Shown in pieces: positions 57,375 to 64,000 of a DNA stretch of 64,000 nucleotides. Source of the stretch: Rossellomorea sp. y25 (GTDB lineage Bacteria; Bacillota; Bacilli; Bacillales; Bacillaceae_B). How positions within the stretch are numbered: the first letter of the stretch is position 1; each line of letters starts with the position of its first letter. The notes below the pieces were generated by a model. It had not been told where the DNA came from and did no database searches. It was given only the letters and a program-made list of their open reading frames with translations. Location of the stretch: positions 3,294,501 to 3,358,500 of the forward strand of contig NZ_CP145886.1 of NCBI RefSeq assembly GCF_038049935.1, given 5' to 3'. The position numbers and the translations under genes were made by a program.

Positions 57375-58223
57375 CTATTTCCTATTCTTCCAAAACAACT
57401 CATACTCCTCTGCAAACCGCTCTGCCTCTTCAAGAAACGGGTAGTGGTTACTCTTCTCAAAGATGATCAATCTGGAATCCGGTATACCTTCAGCCATTTC
57501 AATCGAGTACTTTAATGGACATTGGACATCATATCTCCCACACATGACTAACGTGGGGACTGAAATAAACTCCAGTTTTCTTGTGATATCATACACTTGT
57601 AGTTCACGAATAAAAAAGTTCATTCTTGCGGCAGACATCCCTTTATGAATATCAAGCGAAAAAAGTTCACTATATTTTTCAGGTTTATATAATGACAATT
57701 TCGTCCTTTCCACTGAAAGCTCTTTTCTTTTTTCAAGTGGTAAATTCGGTTGCTTCAGTGTTTCAATCAACTCCTGCATCCTGTCAAAATCAGGGTGTGC
57801 TTTGTTGTAGATGCAGTCTTCCGAAAAGGTCATATACTCTCTCGCAGCCGCCCCGACAATCACAGTGAAATCCAGATTTTTTGAGAAGTGAATTCCGTAG
57901 AGGACGCCCAACATCCCTCCAGTAGAATGACCGGCAAATCCCCACTGACGAAACCCTAACTCTTCCCGTACCGATTCCAGATCAAATATGGTTTCCAGCA
58001 TACTCAGCTGATATGATTCAGTTGCTTTGTCAGAGCCCCCTGCTTCCCGCAAGTTGATCAAGAAGACCTGGTTGGTTCCTGTGAACGCCTCTGCAAAATA
58101 GTCTCCAGTATGATTGAACTCAGAATAATGGTGTGTGACACATAGGGGATCTCCCTGTCCTTTGATAAAAACTTCAAATACTCCACGAGTTGTATGCAGT
58201 AATTTTCTTTCCCATTTTTTCAT
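57375..58223 (-). CDS. Alpha/beta hydrolase
   Basis: A 282-residue soluble hydrolase. The nucleophile elbow is WGFAGHSTGGMLGVLYG (serine about residue 99), the acid is probably in VMCGRYDVQCPLKYS, and the histidine in IFEKSNHYPFLEEAERF. A lid region of about 80 residues (AREYMTFSEDCIYNKAHPDF onward) separates core strands. Family includes esterases and proline iminopeptidases; substrate unknown. It precedes the phosphotransferase gene by 16 bases, so the two may be co-transcribed. Confidence 0.88.
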   Translation of the reverse strand: MKKWERKLLHTTRGVFEVFIKGQGDPLCVTHHYSEFNHTGDYFAEAFTGTNQVFLINLREAGGSDKATESYQLSMLETIFDLESVREELGFRQWGFAGHSTGGMLGVLYGIHFSKNLDFTVIVGAAAREYMTFSEDCIYNKAHPDFDRMQELIETLKQPNLPLEKRKELSVERTKLSLYKPEKYSELFSLDIHKGMSAARMNFFIRELQVYDITRKLEFISVPTLVMCGRYDVQCPLKYSIEMAEGIPDSRLIIFEKSNHYPFLEEAERFAEEYELFWKNRK

Positions 58224-58311
58224 CTCTACACCCCTCTTTTTATACTTTTAAAAAGGTCTCACCTGATCCGGGACGATCCCTACCAATCTTCTGCCCGTCA
58301 ATCATATGACA

Positions 58312-59346
58312 CTATTCCCACTCACTTATCTTTTTAATATCACTAGCGCTCACCCTTCCAAGTGAGCCTTCTTCTAACATTTCGTCAACTTCAACAACAA
58401 TTTTATCTCCCTCAGAAAAACCTTGGGCATTTTCAGTCTCTACATATAAAAAGGTCATAACAAAATTCGCTAATTCTTCCCGTTTTACATTCTTCAACGA
58501 CTCGTAGTCGGTGGCAGTCAAATCCTCTCCAATCAATATCTGATTCTCTTCAACTTCCATGACGTAACCATAAATGACATTTTCACTGGTTTGGGTAGGG
58601 TTTTCAAATGAATGAATGATGTACTCAGCGATATCTGTAAACTTGTTCGTTTTTTCACTAGATTCACAGGATTTCCAGTTGAACGTGCGGTCTGCTCCAT
58701 TTATTTTCACATACATGGAATAGGTATCCGTTTGTTTCTCTTTAGTACATGCATCACTCGAGGGCTTTGAATTCAAATAATTCGCCAACACCAGCTGCTT
58801 GTACACTTCTTGCTTATCCTTTTCATTTAGTTGTATGGTTTTTTGTTTTTGACCATTTTCACCATAGGATAATTCTGCTTCAAATACGTCCTGCCGTTTT
58901 ACATTGTAAGAAACCGTAAGGACCTCACTCATATCCCCGTGGGTTCCTTTACAACCCGTCAGATAATACGTCAGGTTGGTTGGATTTTCTTCTTTATTCA
59001 TTTTTCGGCATTGAAAGGTATCCACACCGCCATTTCCATATTGATCTCTCGTAAAGTCGTTTTTTACCTCTATATAGTGCCCATCGTAAGATAAATCCGT
59101 TATAATGGGATCCCCTTCTATCGTATAGTGGATGACTCTTAAATCTCCATTTTCATCCTTTTCTACCTGCTGAAAATAATTCTCCATGTTATCCAGCCCT
59201 GTGATTCCACCGTGCATATCTATCACATCAGCATTCAGTTCAGAACCCTCTCCATCAGCAGGCTGTGCAGCCTGATCTGATTCCCCGCATCCGGTCAGAA
59301 TAAAGAGAATAACGGAAAGTATCCACACCCATTTTTGAGTTACCAT
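58312..59346 (-). CDS. Lipoprotein with DUF4362-like and DUF3221-like domains
   Basis: A 344-residue secreted lipoprotein. The signal peptide ends in the lipobox LTGC (FILTGCGESDQ), followed by a short acidic linker. Residues about 38-150 resemble DUF4362 (ADVIDMHGGITGLDNMENYF, VIHYTIEGDPIITDLSYDGH, YYLTGCKG with paired cysteines). The last 85 residues (IYGYVMEVEENQILIGEDL, GDKIVVEVDEMLEEGSLG) resemble DUF3221/YobA. The third of three adjacent ATGs (59346) fits AGGAGGG best. Function unknown; domain calls are from memory of the families. Confidence 0.75.
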   Translation of the reverse strand: MVTQKWVWILSVILFILTGCGESDQAAQPADGEGSELNADVIDMHGGITGLDNMENYFQQVEKDENGDLRVIHYTIEGDPIITDLSYDGHYIEVKNDFTRDQYGNGGVDTFQCRKMNKEENPTNLTYYLTGCKGTHGDMSEVLTVSYNVKRQDVFEAELSYGENGQKQKTIQLNEKDKQEVYKQLVLANYLNSKPSSDACTKEKQTDTYSMYVKINGADRTFNWKSCESSEKTNKFTDIAEYIIHSFENPTQTSENVIYGYVMEVEENQILIGEDLTATDYESLKNVKREELANFVMTFLYVETENAQGFSEGDKIVVEVDEMLEEGSLGRVSASDIKKISEWE

Positions 59347-59563
59347 CATCATCCCTCCTGTTTATAATCAATGAAGAATCAAATTTTTTATCCAACATGC
59401 TATAGCATTTAATAGAGTATAAATTACAAGTTATATCTATGAAATAGTTCGGGGTAATGGAAGGAATATCCTTTAAATTTAAAGAATAGGAAGAGGAGAG
59501 AGTTTGATGATACCTGTTCGTTGTATTAATAATGAGGTTTTTAAATAGAAGGAGGAATGTTTT

Positions 59564-59861
59564 ATGCTGTTTATGATGATTGTTAAGGCAGGTGTGCGGG
59601 TAGCGGCAAAAGGACTTCATCCAAGTTCAAATGGGATTCGCCTCTCGTACCCGGAACCAGGGGGGAAAACCGGTGCTTACGGCAGGTCCATTCCCTGAAA
59701 CGGCCGAATTAGTTGCAGGTTTTTTTCTAATTGATGTGAAGTCGAGGAAAGAAGCCATCGAGTGGGCGATGCGGATGCCGGATCCACAAGGACATGGGGA
59801 AGGTCAGATTGAATTACGTCAAGTATTTGAGGTGCCGGGGCAAACTAGTAAACATTCGTGA
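59564..59861 (+). pseudogene. YciI-like (DGPF domain) gene, deleted and frameshifted
   Basis: A good ribosome site (GGAGGAATGTTTT) leads to MLFMMIVKAGVRVAAKGLHP, joined to SSNGIRLSYPEPGGK; then the frame shifts at GGGGGGAAAACC and resumes as PVLTAGPFPETAELVAGFFL, IDVKSRKEAIEWAMRMPD and GHGEGQIELRQVFE. Intact YciI-related proteins continue in one frame and have about 25-30 more residues after the MMIVKA start. One extra A in the A-run explains the shift; the missing N-terminal block shows a separate deletion. Confidence 0.8.
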
Positions 59862-59936
59862 CATTGTTTAATCCAACGAAGAAAAAATCATAAAAGAATT
59901 CCGGAAAACAATCTTTTAAATTTTACCGATAAAAAA

Positions 59937-59972
59937 ACAAGCTCAGGTCCTTATACTCCGAGCTTGTTTCGT
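59937..59972 (+). terminator. Terminator after the YciI pseudogene
   Basis: AACAAGCTC and GAGCTTGTTTCG pair across a fifteen-base loop, preceded by an A-run. It can also act on the minus strand for the MFS gene. Confidence 0.7.
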
Positions 59973-60094
59973 CGCTAGTAACCTCTTATTATCTTTAGAT
60001 CAGCCGCACGCTGACTGTCAAACAGTGCAAGGAAGAATGCTTCTTCCTTTGTTCTACATGCTCTTTCCATATTTCAACCATTCTATCGTCCCCT

Positions 60095-61300
60095 TTAGGC
60101 TGACTTTCGTTCGATGCCTCGTAGCCACGCTGTTAACAGTACAGCTCCTGCCACCATGATGGCACCGATCCAAGGTGTATGGATCAAACCGATTCCATCC
60201 ACAATCATTCCTCCGACAAAGGAACCGATGGCAATCCCGACGTTAAATGCGGCAATATTCAGTGCAGATGCCACATTGACCGCTGAAGGAACATATTTTT
60301 CAGCCAGGTTCACAACAAGGACCTGCAGCCCTGGCACGTTCATGAAAGCGAATAATCCCATTAGGAAGATTGCAATTAGACCTGCCACTTTAAATGGTGC
60401 TGCAAAGGTAAGAGCTACTAGAATGATGGCTTGCAGAACAAACATCCAGAATAACGCTTTTAATGGACTCTTGTCGGATGCTTTCCCTCCAACGACATTT
60501 CCGATGGCGACGGCAATTCCGTATACAAGCAGGATAATACTGACCCACTTCGCACTGAACCCCGTTACGTCTTGCAATAGTGGTGTTAAATACGTGAACG
60601 CGACAAACGTACCTCCATACCCCAGTGCGGTGATGGCAAAGGCTAATAGTAATCGGCCATTCGCAAGAATTTTTAATTGTTCGCTGAACTTAGCAGGCGG
60701 TGCTTCTTTCAAATCTTTCGGTACAAGGATGGAACTGGCAATGATTCCTACAATACCGAGAAGAGCAACTCCCCAGAATGTGGCTCTCCATCCGAATGCC
60801 TGTCCGATGAAGGTTCCAAGTGGTACTCCAGTAACTGTCGCAACTGTCAAACCTGTGAACATAAAGGCAATGGCACTTGCCCGCTTATGGGCAGGCACTA
60901 AATCGGCCGCAATCGTCGATCCGATTGAGAAGAATATTCCGTGTGAAAATGCTGTGATAAAACGGGCAACTAACAATAGTCCAAAGCTTGTGGACATCGC
61001 CGCAACCGAGTTTCCTACAATAAATACGAGCATCAAGGACATAAGCAGAGATTTTCTGCTCATCTTACCGGTCAATGCCGTCAACACCGGTGCTCCGATG
61101 GCCACTCCTATGGCATAACCTGAAATCAACAATCCTGCGAGTGTAATCGATATCGATAAATCATCGGCAATCGATGATAATAATCCTACGGGCACAAATT
61201 CTGTCGTTCCAATTCCAAAGGCACTTATGGCCAGGGCAAGTAACGCCGGTGTGCCGCCTTTCGTTTTTGATTGATCTATAGTAGCTGAAGTTGAACTCAT
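60095..61300 (-). CDS. MFS transporter, drug exporter (DHA1) family
   Basis: A 401-residue 12-helix permease of the AraJ/YdhP-type DHA1 group. The loop 2-3 motif is ALTGKMSRKSLLM (G-x-L-x-D-R-x-G-R-K variant with K-M-S-R-K), and the antiporter motif C appears as FTGLTVATVTGVPLGTFIGQ. N-terminus FGIGTTEFVPVGLLSSIADD is typical. Exports an unknown small molecule by proton antiport. It is divergent from a quinone oxidoreductase gene with symmetric operator-like sites between, suggesting shared control by a redox- or drug-responsive regulator not in the window. Confidence 0.9.
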   Translation of the reverse strand: MSSTSATIDQSKTKGGTPALLALAISAFGIGTTEFVPVGLLSSIADDLSISITLAGLLISGYAIGVAIGAPVLTALTGKMSRKSLLMSLMLVFIVGNSVAAMSTSFGLLLVARFITAFSHGIFFSIGSTIAADLVPAHKRASAIAFMFTGLTVATVTGVPLGTFIGQAFGWRATFWGVALLGIVGIIASSILVPKDLKEAPPAKFSEQLKILANGRLLLAFAITALGYGGTFVAFTYLTPLLQDVTGFSAKWVSIILLVYGIAVAIGNVVGGKASDKSPLKALFWMFVLQAIILVALTFAAPFKVAGLIAIFLMGLFAFMNVPGLQVLVVNLAEKYVPSAVNVASALNIAAFNVGIAIGSFVGGMIVDGIGLIHTPWIGAIMVAGAVLLTAWLRGIERKSA

Positions 61301-61417
61301 AACGTAACTTCCTCCTTAATTGGTTGTATGATTTAAAATAAAATAAGAAACGAAGGAAACGAAGGCGCCTTTCATTTCTCTGTACACATTATGATAATGA
61401 GTACAAATAACTTATGG

Positions 61418-61448
61418 AAGTACGCACTTTAAAGTCATGTAGGTACTT
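61418..61448. promoter_or_regulatory. Operator-like dyad between MFS and oxidoreductase genes
   Basis: AAGTAC (61418-61423) and GTACTT (61443-61448) are symmetric around CTTTAAAG. Further related motifs follow: GCACTTTRAAGT twice (61424-61435, 61571-61582) and an inverted pair ACTTCCAAGTGCCTAT (61464-61479) / ATAGGCACCTGGAAGT (61586-61601). HxlR- or MarR-type regulators use such sites; assignment is inferred. Confidence 0.55.
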
Positions 61449-61688
61449 TTTTGTAACCTAGGGACTTCCAAGTGCCTATACGCCTTTCAAACCCCTTCCG
61501 CTGAATCCGGCAGGTACTGTTTGAAAAGCTAAACTGAATTATGAGGGATAGCTAACTTTTTGGGAAGAACGCACTTTGAAGTGGCATAGGCACCTGGAAG
61601 TACCTATGAACGGTAAGCTCTTTCCTAGTCAAACGGCTGGGAAGTGGGTACACTAAAAAAGGAATGATGTTATAGAGGAGAGTAGATG

Positions 61689-62654
61689 ATGAAAGCACTT
61701 GTGTTTGAAAAGTTCGGTGGACCGGAGGTCCTGCATTACCAGGAAATCGATGCGCCCGAAATCGGACCGGATGACGTTTTAGTTGGAATGAAGGCAATCG
61801 GCCTGAATTTCGCCGATGTATATAGAAGAAAAGGCAACTATCACTTGGCTGGAAACCCTCCGTACATATGTGGGTATGAAGGAGCAGGGATCGTCAAACA
61901 AGTAGGAAGCAACGTCACGGGAATAGAAGCTGGAGACCGAATCGCTTTTGCCGATGTACCGTATGCCAACGCTGAACTTGTGGCAGTCCCAAAAGAAAAA
62001 GCCATCCCGCTGCCAAATGATATATCGTATGAAACGGCTGCATCCCTTTTGTTGCAGGGTCTTACTGCTCATTATTTAACGAAAGACAGCTATAAGATAA
62101 AAAATGGGGATACTGTTTTGATCCATGCAGCTGCAGGTGGGGTCGGACAGCTCCTTGTACAAATCGTAAAGATCTTAGGCGGAACCGTCATCGGGTTGAC
62201 TTCTTCAGAAGAAAAGAGAGAAGCGGCCCTGTCTATTGGAGCCGACAACATGTTTTTATATAGCGACGACTGGAAGCAACTGGTGAAGGCTGTGACTGAT
62301 GGTAAAGGCGTAAACGTTGTCTATGAATCAGTGGGTTCCACATTGATGGACAGTTTCGAGGTCACACAGATCGGAGGGACGGTCGTATTCTTCGGTATGG
62401 CGGGAGGCGATCCGGTTTCCGTTGATCCCCGTATGCTGATGGACACCTCGAAAACCCTGACTGGCGGAGATCTGTGGAATGTGTTGACATCTCACGAAGA
62501 ACGGGTGACCCGCTCACACGAGTTATTCGGTTGGATTCAGGAAGGAAAGTTGAAGGTTTCTGAACCAACGGTCTTTCCTTTAAGCGAGGGTGCAAAAGCT
62601 CATGAATATTTAGAGAGTAGAAAAAGTACTGGTAAAATCTTATTCATTCCTTAA
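61689..62654 (+). CDS. NADPH:quinone oxidoreductase (zeta-crystallin type)
   Basis: A 321-residue MDR-superfamily reductase without the zinc ligands of alcohol dehydrogenases. GVPYRRKGNYH-type substrate region reads FADVYRRKGNYHLAGNPPYI, and the nucleotide site is HAAAGGVGQLLVQIVKILGG. Reduces quinones or alkenals with NADPH. The second of two adjacent ATGs (61689) has the better spacing to GAGGAGAG. Divergent from an MFS exporter, ended by a terminator. Confidence 0.92.
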   Translation: MKALVFEKFGGPEVLHYQEIDAPEIGPDDVLVGMKAIGLNFADVYRRKGNYHLAGNPPYICGYEGAGIVKQVGSNVTGIEAGDRIAFADVPYANAELVAVPKEKAIPLPNDISYETAASLLLQGLTAHYLTKDSYKIKNGDTVLIHAAAGGVGQLLVQIVKILGGTVIGLTSSEEKREAALSIGADNMFLYSDDWKQLVKAVTDGKGVNVVYESVGSTLMDSFEVTQIGGTVVFFGMAGGDPVSVDPRMLMDTSKTLTGGDLWNVLTSHEERVTRSHELFGWIQEGKLKVSEPTVFPLSEGAKAHEYLESRKSTGKILFIP

Positions 62655-62663
62655 TCAAATACT

Positions 62664-62700
62664 AAAGAGACCCGGTCCCTAAAACGTAACCGGGTCTCTT
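62664..62700. terminator. Terminator between quinone oxidoreductase and GNAT gene
   Basis: AAGAGACCCGGT and ACCGGGTCTCTT form a 12-bp perfect stem between convergent genes. Confidence 0.85.
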
Positions 62701-62705
62701 ATACC

Positions 62706-63158
62706 TTATAAATCCTGCGACAACCGAACCATATCCCTGCACTGGATCCCATTCTCAAAAATTGGTTCAGGATAGTGCCTGACAAAAAAGTCCAAATCCA
62801 CCCCGACAATTCTGAATCCACACTTTTGATAAAGGGCCAACTGGCCAACGCCTGAGTTCCCAGTCCCAACTTCGATGGTCTTGTAGCCTTTCTCCCTGGC
62901 AATCTTTACAGCATCCCTTACCAGCTGTTTCCCGATACCTTTTCCATGCAGGTCTTCTAAAACGGCTACATTGACTAGTTCAATCGTTTCGGGTCTTGTG
63001 GGAAGTAATACGTATGTGCCGACAACCTTTTGTTCAAGCTCCGCTACAAAGCATTCGCCCCTTGAAACGTATTCCTTCACAATCTCCTCTGAAGGATCTG
63101 CCAAGAGGAGCAATTCCATTGGAAATTCTTCATTTGTCTTCCGTTTTCTGATAATCAT
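62706..63158 (-). CDS. GNAT family N-acetyltransferase
   Basis: A 150-residue acetyltransferase. Motif A, the acetyl-CoA pyrophosphate loop, is DLHGKGIGKQLVRDA, followed by the helix and strand YKTIEVGTGNSGVGQLALYQ and KCGFRIVGVDLDFF. It resembles YvbK-like members with an ARO-phecine or small-molecule substrate not identifiable here. No partner gene is evident. The ribosome site before the ATG is weak (GGAGGCAGTAA). Confidence 0.85.
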   Translation of the reverse strand: MIIRKRKTNEEFPMELLLLADPSEEIVKEYVSRGECFVAELEQKVVGTYVLLPTRPETIELVNVAVLEDLHGKGIGKQLVRDAVKIAREKGYKTIEVGTGNSGVGQLALYQKCGFRIVGVDLDFFVRHYPEPIFENGIQCRDMVRLSQDL

Positions 63159-63278
63159 TTACTGCCTCCACTGAATGTTTCGTGATCAATTCCAACCTAA
63201 GCATAACGTATTCTTGGCGGGGAGGTAATGGCGTTTCTACATAGTTAGAGAAAAAAATATTCATCTGGGCATATCCTC

Positions 63279-63418
63279 TTTACTCACCTGAATTCGATTG
63301 TATACTAAGTATATATTCTTCATCTTGAAGATAGTGGTTTAAGGCAGGACCCCTGATGTAAATCGAAAAATTCCTTATTTGTAGCGGCTTACCAGTGTGA
63401 TTGGTAAGCTATTTTTTT
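63279..63418 (+). ncRNA. Candidate small RNA with promoter and terminator
   Basis: TTTACT (63279-63284), 16 bp and TATACT (63301-63306) form a promoter; GCTTACCA and TGGTAAGC (about 63388-63409) followed by TTTTTTT form a terminator. The roughly 105 bases between have no open reading frame of useful length. Transcription is inferred, not shown. Confidence 0.4.
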
Positions 63419-63496
63419 GGACTTTTATATGTACATGCTCTTTAATGGTACCCGCAATCCATTCTTCCATGTACAAGAAATGATTATGTAACACAA

Positions 63497-63531
63497 AGAC
63501 GTCAAGCACCCTGTTTTAAGATGCTTGACGC
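63497..63531 (-). terminator. Hairpin after the metallophosphoesterase gene
   Basis: GTCAAGCA and TGCTTGAC pair across a thirteen-base loop, about 20 bases after the stop; the T-run on the minus exit is weak (TCTTTG). Confidence 0.55.
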
Positions 63532-63553
63532 CTCGTCTCGTGCTTTCTAACAA

Positions 63554-64000
63554 TTAGTACTCCTCATTCACAACAGAAAATTCATCAATCACATCACCAT
63601 CGGAGGTCTTAGTGATGAACGTGATCGTATCCTTATCCACCTTCGCACTCATATACACGGCGATGTTTTCCATGTTGACGTACTCGAATTTCTCATCTGC
63701 CACTGCATCATAGTGCTTTTTACCAGTGGTGCCGGCGACTACATAAACCGTTCCATTTTCATCTTCTTTGCCTTCTTTCAGTTTTTTCGTTCTGCCGTAG
63801 GCATGATCGTGTCCGGAGAAGACGATGTCGATTCCAAGTTCATCTGCGACCGGAGGCAGCTTTTCCTTCATGATTTCATTGCCGCCAAACGGATTCGTAT
63901 AGTACGGAGGCTTATGAGTCACAAGAATTTTCCAAGGTTTATCCGAGCTCTCCATATCTTGTTTCAGCCATTCCAATTGTTGATCAAGCACCTTACTATC
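63554..64000 (-). CDS. Metallophosphoesterase (3' part, runs off the right edge)
   Basis: The last 148 codons of a calcineurin-like phosphoesterase; the frame stays open to the end of the window, so the gene starts beyond it. The metal-binding motifs VTHKPPYYTNPFGG (His) and VFSGHDHAYGRTKKL (G-H-D-H) are those of purple acid phosphatase-like enzymes. A beta-rich tail follows (VYVVAGTTGKKHYDAVADEK, SDGDVIDEFSVVNEEY). Probably secreted, but the N-terminus is not visible. Confidence 0.85.
   Translation of the reverse strand, partial: DSKVLDQQLEWLKQDMESSDKPWKILVTHKPPYYTNPFGGNEIMKEKLPPVADELGIDIVFSGHDHAYGRTKKLKEGKEDENGTVYVVAGTTGKKHYDAVADEKFEYVNMENIAVYMSAKVDKDTITFITKTSDGDVIDEFSVVNEEY

Noticed and set aside
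60114..61118. 334-codon plus-strand frame
   Set aside because: It lies wholly antisense to the MFS transporter, has the composition of a mirrored membrane-protein gene, and has no ribosome site.

Overview
The window is a stretch of chromosome from a spore-forming Bacillaceae bacterium (Bacillus in the broad sense). Gene order from about 1 to 52.8 kb follows the Bacillus subtilis core map (zapA, rnhC, pheTS, sspI, ysdC, ysdB, rplT-rpmI-infC, thrS, ytxC, dnaI-dnaB-nrdR, speD, gapB, coaE, ytaF, mutM, polA, phoPR, mdh-icd-citZ, ytvI, pyk-pfkA, accDA, ytsJ, dnaE, ytrHI). Spore genes (sspI, ytxC, ytaF, ytvI, ytrH, ytrI) and two T-box leaders fit a Gram-positive spore former. A marine or soil Bacillus such as Rossellomorea is possible but not proven. 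Most genes are on the minus strand.

Region by region: 0-15.5 kb carries translation genes (PheST and ThrS under T-boxes, IF-3/L35/L20 under a leader with an attenuator) plus small conserved genes, with ysdB behind a perfect sigma-W promoter. From 15.8 to 28.9 kb come replication initiation (DnaB, DnaI), NrdR, SpeD, gluconeogenic GapB under apparent CcpN control, CoaE, MutM, PolA and an HflK/HflC pair that also has a perfect sigma-W promoter. From 29 to 46 kb come PhoPR, the TCA operon citZ-icd-mdh, the glycolytic pair pfkA-pyk and acetyl-CoA carboxylase AccDA. From 46 to 52.8 kb come a GntR regulator coupled to malic enzyme, DnaE, and the sporulation pair ytrHI. Together these cover the pyruvate/acetyl-CoA/TCA node.

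Two regions look accessory. At 32.4-34.7 kb an SDR oxidoreductase, a 54-codon ORF and a decayed reading frame interrupt the usual mdh-MaoC-phoP neighbourhood, with similar 20-bp sequences at both edges. From 52.9 kb to the right end there is a mix: a duplicated TM2-like membrane protein with a small partner, an ECF sigma/anti-sigma pair, a phosphotransferase, a hydrolase, a two-domain lipoprotein, a broken YciI-type gene, an MFS exporter divergent from a quinone oxidoreductase, an acetyltransferase and a truncated phosphoesterase.

The least explained material is intergenic. Four tandem arrays with different words are spaced at exactly 25 bp or close to 21 bp (helical phasing). Two 134-135 bp hairpin repeats flank gapB and differ by compensating changes in both arms. 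A possible small RNA lies at 63.3 kb. No CRISPR array, tRNA, rRNA or intact insertion sequence was seen.
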